This document shows positions 8,090 to 16,765 of a stretch of DNA of 62,458 nucleotides, piece after piece. The translations under genes and the position numbers were made by a program. The notes below the pieces were generated by a model. That model made no database searches. It saw only the letters and a program-made list of their open reading frames with translations, and was not told where the DNA came from. The first letter of the stretch is position 1. The number at the start of each line of letters is the position of its first letter. Source of the DNA: UBA9647 sp049522195 (GTDB taxonomy: Bacteria > Bacteroidota > Ignavibacteria > UBA10030); the NCBI GenBank assembly GCA_049522195.1, contig JBEKOB010000012.1, positions 1 to 62,458 of the forward strand, written 5' to 3'.

Positions 8090-9472
8090 ATGAAGACATA
8101 TGAGTTGAAGGATGTATCGTCCCCCAATCTTCTTGAAGAGATTTTTCCTTACACGCTTCCCCCGTTGATCACGTTTGAAGGGAAGATCCACGAGCTCATT
8201 GACGGAAAGGTCGTCGAGTTCGATCCTCAGGAGGTGAAGACGCGTGATATTCACATCACCGATACGACCTTCAGAGACGGACAGCAGGCGCGCCCACCGT
8301 ACACAAAGGAGCAGATGGTCGCTCTCTTCGAGATGATGTCGCGGCTCGGAGGACCCAACGGCATCATTCGGCAATCCGAGTTCTTTCTCTACACAAGGAA
8401 TGACCGTGAGACGATCGATGCTTGCCGTGCGCTGAATCTTCGATTCCCGGAAATCACGGGCTGGATTCGCGCGAACAAGGGAGATTTCCGCCTCGTGAAG
8501 GAAATGGGACTGAAAGAGACGGGGATGCTCACGTCGTCGTCCGACTACCACATTTTCCATAAGCAGAACCAGACGCGCAAGCAAGCGATGGATCAGTACG
8601 TGGAGGTTGTCGAAGCTGCGTTTGAGGCGGGTGTCCGGCCTCGGTGCCACTTGGAAGATGTCACACGTGCTGATCTCCCCGGATTTGTGTATCCGTTTGT
8701 GCAGCGATTGGAGCGATTGAGTGAGCAGGTGCCTGATCATATGAAGGTGAAGATCCGGTTGTGCGACACGATGGGTTTCGGCATATCGTATCCAAACGCC
8801 GCGGAGCCGCGCTCCATACCAAAGATGATCTGGCGTCTGAGGAATGAAATCGGCGTTTCGGCGGACCGGCTTGAATGGCATGGTCACAATGATTTCCACA
8901 AAGTCCATATTAACGGCGCGAGCGCATGGATCTATGGACTGAATGCTCTGAACTCAACCCTGTTTGGTTTCGGTGAGCGCACAGGAAATCCACCGCTGGA
9001 AGGAGCGGTGATCGAGTACGTCGCGCTCAAAGGCGGACTCAACGGCGTGAATCTCCAGATCATCACGGAATTGGCGCAGTACTACGAAAAGGTTATCGGC
9101 ACACAGCTCACGACGAACTACCCGTTCGTCGGGAAGGACTTCAACACAACGAGAGCAGGGATTCACGCCGGCGGTCTGAGAAAGTTCGAACAGATTTATA
9201 ATATTTTTGACACGACGGCTTTGCTAAACCGTCCGCCACGCGTTGCCATCACAGATAAATCGGGATCCGACGGCGTTGCCCTCTGGGTGAACGAATTCCT
9301 GGGTCTCAAAGGAGATGAGCGGTTGACTGTTATGAAGATGGCAAAGATCTTCCGATGGGTAATGGACCAGTACGAGAAAGAAGGAAGGATGTCTTCCATT
9401 ACAGATCAGGAACTGGAAGAACAGGTAAAGCTTCACTTGCCGGAGTACTATCACAAATACAAAAAGAACTAA
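8090..9472 (+). CDS. DRE-TIM metallolyase, Re-citrate-synthase-like
   Basis: This is a 460-residue member of the isopropylmalate/homocitrate synthase superfamily. The metal and catalytic motif DTTFRDGQQ holds Asp58, Arg62 and Asp63, with Gln where IPMS and NifV have Glu. HGHND (264-268) supplies the two His ligands. Phrases such as GIIRQSEFFLY (92-101), TGMLTSSSDYHIF and RCHLEDVTRAD fit, from memory, the Re-face citrate synthases of strict anaerobes (acetyl-CoA + oxaloacetate to citrate). There is no C-terminal leucine-binding regulatory domain. GGAGGAG precedes ATG 8090, and nagB follows after 17 bases. Homocitrate or another 2-alkylmalate synthase remains possible. Confidence 0.68.
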   Translation: MKTYELKDVSSPNLLEEIFPYTLPPLITFEGKIHELIDGKVVEFDPQEVKTRDIHITDTTFRDGQQARPPYTKEQMVALFEMMSRLGGPNGIIRQSEFFLYTRNDRETIDACRALNLRFPEITGWIRANKGDFRLVKEMGLKETGMLTSSSDYHIFHKQNQTRKQAMDQYVEVVEAAFEAGVRPRCHLEDVTRADLPGFVYPFVQRLERLSEQVPDHMKVKIRLCDTMGFGISYPNAAEPRSIPKMIWRLRNEIGVSADRLEWHGHNDFHKVHINGASAWIYGLNALNSTLFGFGERTGNPPLEGAVIEYVALKGGLNGVNLQIITELAQYYEKVIGTQLTTNYPFVGKDFNTTRAGIHAGGLRKFEQIYNIFDTTALLNRPPRVAITDKSGSDGVALWVNEFLGLKGDERLTVMKMAKIFRWVMDQYEKEGRMSSITDQELEEQVKLHLPEYYHKYKKN

Positions 9473-9489
9473 GGAAGGCAGGAGACTAC

Positions 9490-10302
9490 ATGAGAGTCAT
9501 CATACAAACGGATTACGATCTCGTCAGCAAGTGGGTTGCATCGTACGTTATCCGCAAGATTCGGGACTTCAATCCGACGCCGGACAAGCCGTTCGTGCTT
9601 GGGCTTCCCACCGGGTCATCGCCACTCGGAACCTACAAGGAGCTGGTTGCGATGCACAAGGCAGGGAAGGTGTCGTTCAAGAATGTCGTGACATTCAACA
9701 TGGACGAGTACATCAATCTCGCCGAGGATCATCCGGAGAGCTACCACTCATTCATGTGGAACAACTTCTTCAAGCATATCGACATCAAGAAGGAAAACGT
9801 CAACATCCTGAACGGCAACGCGAAGGATCTCGAGAAGGAGTGCATCGACTACGAAGCGCGGATCAAGAAGATCGGCGGAATCCACCTGTTCCTTGGTGGC
9901 ATTGGACCCGATGGCCACATCGCGTTCAATGAGCCGGGATCATCTCTCTCCTCGCGGACACGCGTGAAAACCCTCACCCTGGACACCATTCTCGCCAACG
10001 CCCGATTCTTCGACAACGACATCACGAAGGTGCCGAAGACCGCATTGACGGTTGGTGTCGCGACAGTCCTCGATGCGAAGGAAGTGCTCATTATCATCAA
10101 TGGCTACAAGAAGGCCCGTGCACTGGCGAACGTCGTCGAAGGCGGCGTGAACCACATGTGGACTGTGAGCGCTCTCCAGCTTCATCCCCACGGCATCATC
10201 GTAACCGATGACGAGGCGACGCTGGAGCTGAAGGTCGGTACGGTGAAGTACTTCAAGGACATTGAAGCGCCGAATCTTGACCCGGCAACTTTGCTGCGTT
10301 AG
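9490..10302 (+). CDS. nagB: Glucosamine-6-phosphate deaminase
   Basis: It converts glucosamine-6-phosphate to fructose-6-phosphate and ammonia. All active-site positions are canonical: Asp72 in FNMDEY, Asp141, His143 and Glu148 in GPDGHIAFNEPGSS, Arg172 and Lys208. Length (270 residues) is normal. The frame is open upstream to 9355, but ATG 9490 preceded by GGCAGGAG gives the conserved N-terminus MRVIIQ. It is the last gene of the forward cluster and ends 28 bases before a strong terminator. The inactive-looking paralogue at 5001 shares most of the sequence, so the pair arose by duplication. Confidence 0.95.
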   Translation: MRVIIQTDYDLVSKWVASYVIRKIRDFNPTPDKPFVLGLPTGSSPLGTYKELVAMHKAGKVSFKNVVTFNMDEYINLAEDHPESYHSFMWNNFFKHIDIKKENVNILNGNAKDLEKECIDYEARIKKIGGIHLFLGGIGPDGHIAFNEPGSSLSSRTRVKTLTLDTILANARFFDNDITKVPKTALTVGVATVLDAKEVLIIINGYKKARALANVVEGGVNHMWTVSALQLHPHGIIVTDDEATLELKVGTVKYFKDIEAPNLDPATLLR

Positions 10303-10326
10303 GCGGTACCGACGTATACAGAATAA

Positions 10327-10354
10327 AAAACGGGCGAGGAGTCTCGCCCGTTTT
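10327..10354. terminator. Bidirectional rho-independent terminator
   Basis: An 8-bp GC-rich stem, CGGGCGAG (10331-10338) with CTCGCCCG (10343-10350) and a GAGT loop, is flanked by AAAA and TTTT. It can terminate both nagB from the left and the convergent mannosidase from the right. Confidence 0.9.
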
Positions 10355-10444
10355 CTATGTACAGAATATGCTTCCCAGCTGGTGGTATTCCGGGTAGGTG
10401 GTGTATTGATGGCCGATTTGATCCCGTTCTTGCGTTTCGGGGAC

Positions 10445-13400
10445 CTATCGTTTCGCCCTGAACTTCACCTTGAGTGTCTTGATCTCGAATGGAGCGAATT
10501 TCAGGGAAAGCTTGGTCCTCGCGACCTTCAGAGGCGCGATTTCCTGCTCCATCAAATCGCATTCACTTGCAGCGTCTGCCCGCACGCCAAAGGTCAGAGT
10601 CGTCTTGAGCGACTGGCCGTGCGCTTCGTGGAGGCGAATAATCACTTCATCGCTATCTTCTGCCTTCTTGATACTGTCGATCACAATCCCCGGACTCGAA
10701 ACTGCGAACAACGTTGGGACAGAACCGGCTGTTCCAGGCACGACGAGGAGCGGTTGATTCAATTCGCGGGCCCGCTGTATCGTTTCTCCGCCGCGCCAGT
10801 CTTTTGAGTGAGGATACAGCGCGTATGTGAAGACATGCTCGCCCTGATCCGTCAGACGATCATCATTCAAGCGCCACGGCTCGATGGGGTGCGGGTAGTG
10901 AGGAGAGCGAAGCAGGGTAAGTCGCAGGGTGGTATCTGAAGCATCGTACCCGTATTTGCAGTCATTGAGGAGGCTCACGCCGAACTTCTGCTCCGACAGA
11001 TCTGCCCACTGCTGCGCTGGCACTTCGAATTTCGCCCTCTGATGGTTATCCGTTGGCTTCGTCGTCCTCTGAAGTGCGCCGAACTGTATCTCATACGAAG
11101 CCGTATGGGTCTTCACGTTGAGCGGAAACGCAGCTTTGAGAAGCGTCTGCTTTTCTTTCCATATGACGGAAGTCTCGAAATCGACTCGGGGAGATCTATG
11201 ATAGAACCGAATCTCCTGAGTGAGGCGTGATCCGTTATCCGACTTCAACTCCAGCCTGACTGTCGCGCGAAGAGGGCCTCCTTCCAAAACGCGGAGCCGC
11301 TCAAACTTGAACAGGTCAATGGGCCTGCTGGTATAGTCCGCCTCAATGTCCCAGGCTTCCCATTGTTTCGGAGTGTCTTTGTATGCCTGAAAGTGATTGA
11401 TACGTGCCCCCTTGGCAACTAGCTCGCGTCGAAGCGCCTTGTCGTGGAGCGAGGAAATCCCTCCTCGGGAATCGAAGCGAACGCGATAGCGAGGCGTTTC
11501 CAAGAGACGATTGGTGATTTTCCAAGGGACTGGAACAGCCGGTTTCGCGGCTGATGGTGCGACCACGAGCTGTGCAAACGCAAACGCCGGGACCTTTTCG
11601 AGATAACAAAGAATCTCGACCATTCCCTTGCGCCGGCCAAGTACCTGGTGCTCAACCGCATTGCCGTTTCCATCCGTAATGACGAATGACTTTTCCGCCG
11701 ACTTCAGATCCAAAACAATATATTCATTCCGTTCCCAGGCGAGCGGATTGAAAACTGAAAAGCGAAATTCCTTCTCAGATTTCTTCTGTCCTTCTTTCGC
11801 AACCAGCCCGGAAAGTGCATGAGTCTGCAATGCCTGGCATGACGAGCGAAGTGCAGCAAAATCCTTTCGGACATCTTCATACGCTTCGGCGATGGAAGTT
11901 CCCGGGACAATATCGTGGAACTGATTGACGAGCAGGGTTTTCCACGCCTGCTCAATTTGTTGCTGCGGATATTTTTTCGAAGGGCCCGTAGTGCCGAGCA
12001 GCATGCCGAGGACAGCCAGCAATTCTGTTGCGTACAGCATTCCTTCTGACTGTCGATTTTCCCGTTTCACCCAACCGTGGGTCGTGAATGTCCCTCGATG
12101 TTTTTCGAGATATAGCTCATCGCTCCAGGTTTCGAATTCCTTTGCCTGTTCTTCGATCGTTTTGAAGAACTGCCCGGTCGTAGAAAGGGTCGAAGAGGGG
12201 AGTCCTACAATCGTTTTCACGACGCGCTCGGTTTCCAGTTGCTCCGGTGTCGGTCCACCACCGCCATCACCGTAGCCGAACGTCTGGATTGTGTGAGGGC
12301 TTTTCTCCTTCTCGTGGTAGCTCTCCCAGCTCTTCTTAAGATCCTTCGGTGCCACGGTACCTTCGAGTCCAACCGCGGGGATATGAGCGAGAACCCTTGA
12401 TCCGTCAATGCCCCTCCACCAGAACGTGTTGTGCGTAAACGGATTCGTATCGTTCCAGGTCAGCTTCGTGGTGAAGAAATACTTGATGCCTGACTTCTTC
12501 ATGATCTGCGGTAGCGCCCAGCTGTATCCAAATGTGTCAGGAAGCCAGAGAATATCGGACTCAACACCCAGCTCGTTCCTGAAAAACCTTTTGCCATGAA
12601 GCACCTGTCGGACGAGCGACTCGCCGTTCGGAATGTTACAATCAGGCTCGACCCACATGGAACCGATTGCCTGCCAGCGTCCCTCGGCGATCCTCTGTTT
12701 GATTTCCTTGAAAATGTCCGGGTAGTATTCTTTCGTGAGTTGGTAGAGGTATGCCTGGCTCTGGCTAAAATTGAACTCCGGGTATTCCTCCATCAATCTC
12801 AGGGCAGTGGAGAACGTGCGGGCACACTTCTTTCTCGTCTCTTGAAGCTTCCACAGCCAGACGACGTCGATGTGCGATTGAGACACAAGATGGACAAGTC
12901 CGGGAATCGTAGTCTTGTATTCAGCGTCCAGAGTTCTGCTGAGAAAACTATACGCCCTGCCGATCGCGTTCGGGTATTCTTCACCTTCAGGCTTGAAGTA
13001 CTTGAGGAAAATCAGCGTCTGCCTGATGAGTTCCTTTATGTCTTTGGCCTCAGATGAAGTGGGGCTAAGGATTTTCTCGAGGTCGTGCAAAGCAGTCAGT
13101 GCAGTGTGCAATGCGCGGGCAACGGGATTGACAACGACAAGTTGTGCTGAGTTGAATGTGCTGAGGTCTTTCTTTCGTCCACTATATGCCTCGAGGGCGA
13201 GCAGAAATGACTGATTCGTACGAGCTTTGTCAGTCAGCAGCACTTCCTGATGATTCTTGTCTATCCCTTGATAGGGCTTGCCGTTTACATACAGCAACGC
13301 ATCGGAAATATCGAAGACGAGACCCAACCTTTTTCCCGCAAATCCTTCAGGAATGACAAGTCTCTTGCGAAACCAGACTGTTTTGTCATATCCACCCCAG

Positions 13401-13648
13401 GGGGCCGGGATAGTGTGCTTCCACCAGGTAGTGTCATTCAATGAGGTTGAGCCGCCGTTGGGCAATTCGCCTTCCTTCAGTTTCCACTCCGACAGCGGAA
13501 GGGAGGCCTGATGAAAATGGGTCTTTATAAATGGAAGCGTCTGGGCCAGAAGATCGGTGTGCATTGGATCTGTCGTTTCCCTGAAATTTACGTTCCTGAG
13601 CTTGATTTTGCGAAAGGCACGTGGAAAATAGGGATTGTTGAGCGACAT
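10445..13648 (-). CDS. GH38 alpha-mannosidase
   Basis: This large glycoside hydrolase family 38 enzyme (about 1,067 residues) removes alpha-mannosyl residues with a Zn-dependent retaining mechanism. The metal pair is in SQSHIDVVWLW (His and Asp near residue 260). The nucleophile Asp is in LWLPDTFGY (near 371), and a third motif is TFGYGDGGGGPTPEQ. An N-terminal beta-sandwich domain and a C-terminal GH38 beta domain follow the family layout. No signal peptide is visible, so it is probably cytoplasmic. It is the only minus-strand gene in the window. TTG at 13669 is an alternative start in the same frame; ATG 13648 is preferred but neither has a clear ribosome site. Confidence 0.9.
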   Translation of the reverse strand: MSLNNPYFPRAFRKIKLRNVNFRETTDPMHTDLLAQTLPFIKTHFHQASLPLSEWKLKEGELPNGGSTSLNDTTWWKHTIPAPWGGYDKTVWFRKRLVIPEGFAGKRLGLVFDISDALLYVNGKPYQGIDKNHQEVLLTDKARTNQSFLLALEAYSGRKKDLSTFNSAQLVVVNPVARALHTALTALHDLEKILSPTSSEAKDIKELIRQTLIFLKYFKPEGEEYPNAIGRAYSFLSRTLDAEYKTTIPGLVHLVSQSHIDVVWLWKLQETRKKCARTFSTALRLMEEYPEFNFSQSQAYLYQLTKEYYPDIFKEIKQRIAEGRWQAIGSMWVEPDCNIPNGESLVRQVLHGKRFFRNELGVESDILWLPDTFGYSWALPQIMKKSGIKYFFTTKLTWNDTNPFTHNTFWWRGIDGSRVLAHIPAVGLEGTVAPKDLKKSWESYHEKEKSPHTIQTFGYGDGGGGPTPEQLETERVVKTIVGLPSSTLSTTGQFFKTIEEQAKEFETWSDELYLEKHRGTFTTHGWVKRENRQSEGMLYATELLAVLGMLLGTTGPSKKYPQQQIEQAWKTLLVNQFHDIVPGTSIAEAYEDVRKDFAALRSSCQALQTHALSGLVAKEGQKKSEKEFRFSVFNPLAWERNEYIVLDLKSAEKSFVITDGNGNAVEHQVLGRRKGMVEILCYLEKVPAFAFAQLVVAPSAAKPAVPVPWKITNRLLETPRYRVRFDSRGGISSLHDKALRRELVAKGARINHFQAYKDTPKQWEAWDIEADYTSRPIDLFKFERLRVLEGGPLRATVRLELKSDNGSRLTQEIRFYHRSPRVDFETSVIWKEKQTLLKAAFPLNVKTHTASYEIQFGALQRTTKPTDNHQRAKFEVPAQQWADLSEQKFGVSLLNDCKYGYDASDTTLRLTLLRSPHYPHPIEPWRLNDDRLTDQGEHVFTYALYPHSKDWRGGETIQRARELNQPLLVVPGTAGSVPTLFAVSSPGIVIDSIKKAEDSDEVIIRLHEAHGQSLKTTLTFGVRADAASECDLMEQEIAPLKVARTKLSLKFAPFEIKTLKVKFRAKR

Positions 13649-14264
13649 GTCAAGTCTGTTTACTCCCAATAGATTAAGCCCCTTGCATAAGGTAGTCCTT
13701 CATATTTGGAGCGAAATCAGCATTCCTGCCACCAACAGACTCCTTCTGTCAACAGAACGCCGATGGAAAGTCACCTGACAGGATGTGGCAGGACGTCGAA
13801 CTCCCTGAACCATTGAGCGAAGGATGATGGGGAGCATAGGTTTTTTCTCCGATATTGCCGACAATTTTTTATTAGCAGCAGAGCATCGTGTTGATGTAGG
13901 GATGGGACACGGTTGCTCGAACTTTCTCAAGATCAATCGCATGGAACATGCTAACATGAGAATGAAACCGTTTCCCATTGTGCGTTCGCTTTCTTTGGCA
14001 ATCAGAATGATGCCCCCTTTTCATTTGCAATTCCATCGCACGCAAGCTAAATTGGTGACCACCTCAAGGTCCAGTTGAATCATTGCGCATGGCCGAACGA
14101 AATCCCTATCAGGATAATCAGGCAGATTTGAGCGGCAATTTCGAAATGCTCTTGCGCGTAGAGTTGTGCGCAAAGGCGCGGCTGGAATCTCCGCTCGGCC
14201 GTTCAAATGACTTCATGCGGACGATTCGTTCTGAGAATATAGGAATAGACATCCCGGGAAACCC
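13649..14264. other. Divergent intergenic region, no gene recognised
   Basis: The 616 bases between the mannosidase and the amidohydrolase start points contain only short open frames (13824-14078 and 14083-14268) without ribosome sites or familiar sequence. The second overlaps the downstream ATG by four bases, so a short coupled peptide cannot be excluded. I could not identify promoters with confidence. Confidence 0.5.
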
Positions 14265-16055
14265 ATGAACTCTCAAATCGTCTGGTTTTTACTTTTCTTC
14301 GTTTGTGTTGCGATCTGCGTCTATCTGTTCTTTCACACTGTTCCGGAACCCGCAGATGTACTTTACGTGAACGGTCGCATCTACACTATGGATGCTAATA
14401 TGAGTGTTGGTGAGGCGATGGCCACTCGTGGTGGCCGCATAGTGGCAATCGGCTCAAAAAGCGATGTCCAGGGTCGCGTTCGTCCGAAGCAAGTCGTGGA
14501 CCTGGGAGGCAAAACGGTATTTCCCGGTTTCATCGACGCACATGCACATCTCATGAGTCTCGGGGTTTCCAAGATAACGGTCGACCTCGTTGGTGTTCCG
14601 TCGGAGGTGGCAGTTGCAGGTCTTGTGGAACAACGAATCCGTAAGAGCGAGTCCGGACAGTGGGTCCGCGGCAGAGGTTGGGATCAGAACCTGTGGCCCA
14701 CAAAGCGATTTCCGACGCATGAAATTCTCGACAAGATTTCGCCCAATAATCCGGTTTACCTTGCTCGCGTTGACGGCCATGCCGCGTGGATAAACAAGAA
14801 AGCGCTTGAAATCGCTGGAATCACCAAACAGGTGCTTGATCCGCCAGGCGGGAAAATCATTCGCGACGCTTCGGGGAATCCGACAGGTGTTTTCGTGGAC
14901 AATGCGATGGCGCTGGTAAGCAAGTTCCTTCCGCCACCATCTGTCAGGGAATCCGAAGAAGCGATCAAGCTGGCGGTCGAAGAATGCCTCCAATATGGGA
15001 TTGTGTGCTTGGATGACATGGGCGTTGATTCACAGGAGATCGAAGTCTACAAAGGTCTGATCGATAAGAAACAATTTCCGTTCAGGGTATATGCCGCGAT
15101 TGATGGCCTGGGAGATACCTGGGATCAGTATACGAAAAAGACCGACGCAGGTCCCGCGAAGGGACGGTTGATGGGCTACGGGGACAATCGTCTCTGGGTG
15201 CGGGCCATCAAGCTGTATGTTGATGGCGCACTTGGCTCTCGCGGAGCAGCGCTTCTCGAGCCATATAGTGACGATCCCGACAACAGGGGATTGACGGTCA
15301 CCGACGAGAAATCGTTGAGACAAGCGGTCGATGAGGCCTTGGCCAACGGATTTCAAGTGTGTACCCATGCAATTGGAGATCGCGCAAACAATATTATTCT
15401 CAACGTTTACGAGGCAGCACTGAAGGCGCATCCGCTTGCCGATCATCGTTTGCGCGTTGAACATGCTCAGGTCCTGGCTCTGGACGATATTCCGCGATTC
15501 AAGCAGCTGGGTATCATACCGAGCATGCAACCCACACATTGCACGTCAGATATGTATTGGGCGGAGGCACGTTTGGGACCAGCCAGAGTTCTTGGGGCGT
15601 ATGCGTGGCGGTCATTGTTGAAGACTGGTGTTATCATTCCGGGCGGATCGGATTGCCCGGTGGAAAGCCCTAACCCGATACTGGGAATCTACGCCGCTGT
15701 GTCGAGGCAGGATCTGCAAGGGAGGCCAAAAAACGCTCAAGATGTACGGGCCTATTTCCAGCTTTCCTCCAGCGGTGTTCATGACACTTCCACCTTTGAG
15801 AATGGATGGTACGTGTCACAAAAGATGACACGCGAAGAAGCTGTCAAGGCATACACAAACTGGGCTTCGTATGCGGCCTTTCAGGAGCGACTCTTGGGCT
15901 CACTGGAAAAAGGTAAATTGGCGGATTTTGTCATTCTCTCGAAAGACATCATGAAAATTGACCAACATGAGATCCCAACAACGGTTGTTGAGAAGACAAT
16001 TGTCGGAGGAGAGGTCGTGTATTCCCGCTCACAATCGGGCGCTAAGATTGACTGA
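14265..16055 (+). CDS. Membrane-anchored amidohydrolase (YtcJ-like)
   Basis: This 596-residue metal-dependent hydrolase of the amidohydrolase-3 group begins with a hydrophobic segment (residues 5-24) that should anchor it facing the periplasm or act as a signal peptide. The metal motif is FIDAHAHL (His93, His95). Later His residues lie in CTHAIGDRANN and VEHAQVL, and an Asp in GGSDCPVESP. The C-terminal KGKLADFVIL closes the composite beta domain typical of the superfamily. The substrate is unknown; relatives act on N-substituted amides or cyclic amides. It appears monocistronic, with 88 bases to the next gene. Confidence 0.85.
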   Translation: MNSQIVWFLLFFVCVAICVYLFFHTVPEPADVLYVNGRIYTMDANMSVGEAMATRGGRIVAIGSKSDVQGRVRPKQVVDLGGKTVFPGFIDAHAHLMSLGVSKITVDLVGVPSEVAVAGLVEQRIRKSESGQWVRGRGWDQNLWPTKRFPTHEILDKISPNNPVYLARVDGHAAWINKKALEIAGITKQVLDPPGGKIIRDASGNPTGVFVDNAMALVSKFLPPPSVRESEEAIKLAVEECLQYGIVCLDDMGVDSQEIEVYKGLIDKKQFPFRVYAAIDGLGDTWDQYTKKTDAGPAKGRLMGYGDNRLWVRAIKLYVDGALGSRGAALLEPYSDDPDNRGLTVTDEKSLRQAVDEALANGFQVCTHAIGDRANNIILNVYEAALKAHPLADHRLRVEHAQVLALDDIPRFKQLGIIPSMQPTHCTSDMYWAEARLGPARVLGAYAWRSLLKTGVIIPGGSDCPVESPNPILGIYAAVSRQDLQGRPKNAQDVRAYFQLSSSGVHDTSTFENGWYVSQKMTREEAVKAYTNWASYAAFQERLLGSLEKGKLADFVILSKDIMKIDQHEIPTTVVEKTIVGGEVVYSRSQSGAKID

Positions 16056-16070
16056 GGGAAGGTAACAGGG

Positions 16071-16099
16071 TTGTTTTTCCGTCGAAAAAGTTGTACGTT
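16071..16099 (+). promoter_or_regulatory. Promoter for orphan receiver gene
   Basis: TTGTTT (16071-16076), 17 bases and TACGTT (16094-16099) lie 45 bases before ATG 16144. Confidence 0.45.
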
Positions 16100-16143
16100 T
16101 TACTGACAAGTCTCGCCGTACACGTTGAAGGATATACCCAGAA

Positions 16144-16554
16144 ATGCCCTACAAAGTACTCGTTGCTGATGATGATGACGGGCAGCGCAGGTCCCACGGA
16201 TTTGCGCTTGAGGTATGTACGGCTATTCTTGAGGACGAAATCACGATCGTAGAAACAGCGACGAGCACTGAGACGTGGGAAAAGATTAGGTCTGAAGTTT
16301 TTAACCTCATTATTCTCGACAACGACTTTAAAGACACCCATCTAAAAGGCCATCTTCCCGGCATCGCCCTCCTGCAACTCTCCCGTCGAGAAGGCGTTAA
16401 CAGAGGCACGCCGATCTTCTTCTGCAGTGCTGACGCTTACGACACGTTGAAATCCATGGTGGAAAAATTCGGCGGATCCTATATGCCGAAAGTGGGGTAT
16501 GACATCGAGAAGTCGGCTCAGCTTTTTGCGGATAAGATGAAGAAGAAAAAATAG
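16144..16554 (+). CDS. Single-domain response-regulator receiver
   Basis: The 136-residue protein is a CheY-like receiver alone. The acidic pocket is VADDDD (7-12), the phospho-acceptor is Asp59 in LIILDND, the switch Ser/Thr position is in FFCSADAY, and the conserved Lys is near 116 (YMPKVG). The loop after the phospho-Asp is longer than usual (DFKDTHLKGHLPG). No histidine kinase or output domain gene is nearby, so its partner is unknown. It could act in a phosphorelay or bind a target directly. The C-terminus is a run of Lys. Confidence 0.8.
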   Translation: MPYKVLVADDDDGQRRSHGFALEVCTAILEDEITIVETATSTETWEKIRSEVFNLIILDNDFKDTHLKGHLPGIALLQLSRREGVNRGTPIFFCSADAYDTLKSMVEKFGGSYMPKVGYDIEKSAQLFADKMKKKK

Positions 16555-16585
16555 GAGCGTCAAAAGTTGATCGATACATCCTCTG

Positions 16586-16618
16586 CGGGTCGCCGTTGTG
16601 CGACCCGTTGCTGTTTTC
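16586..16618 (+). terminator. Terminator-like hairpin after receiver gene
   Basis: CGGGTCGC (16586-16593) pairs with GCGACCCG (16600-16607) around a 6-base loop. The following TTGCTGTTTTC is an imperfect T-rich tract. Confidence 0.55.
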
Positions 16619-16765
16619 TGACGAGGTTGTGAGAGCGCTCTGGGACGATCATCGAGTCGCGCGCCCCGCTGTTCACCGAACTGCAAAGTGCGTTGCTTGC
16701 GCTTTCCTCTAAATAGTTTTACATTCATTCAAAGAACTGTCATTCGCTCCAGTCTGGAGGATTTG

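Noticed and set aside
7964..8908. 314-codon open frame on the minus strand
   Set aside because: It lies opposite the citrate-synthase-like gene, whose motifs are clear. The antisense protein has no familiar sequence and arises from third-position GC bias.
14083..14268. 61-codon frame overlapping the amidohydrolase start by four bases
   Set aside because: The overlap looks like coupling, but there is no ribosome site and no recognisable protein; kept only as a note on the intergenic region.
16566..16765. Upstream extension of the Lys-tailed gene to ATG 16688
   Set aside because: GTG 16766 has a good ribosome site, while ATG 16688 has none and would add an unlike N-terminus.
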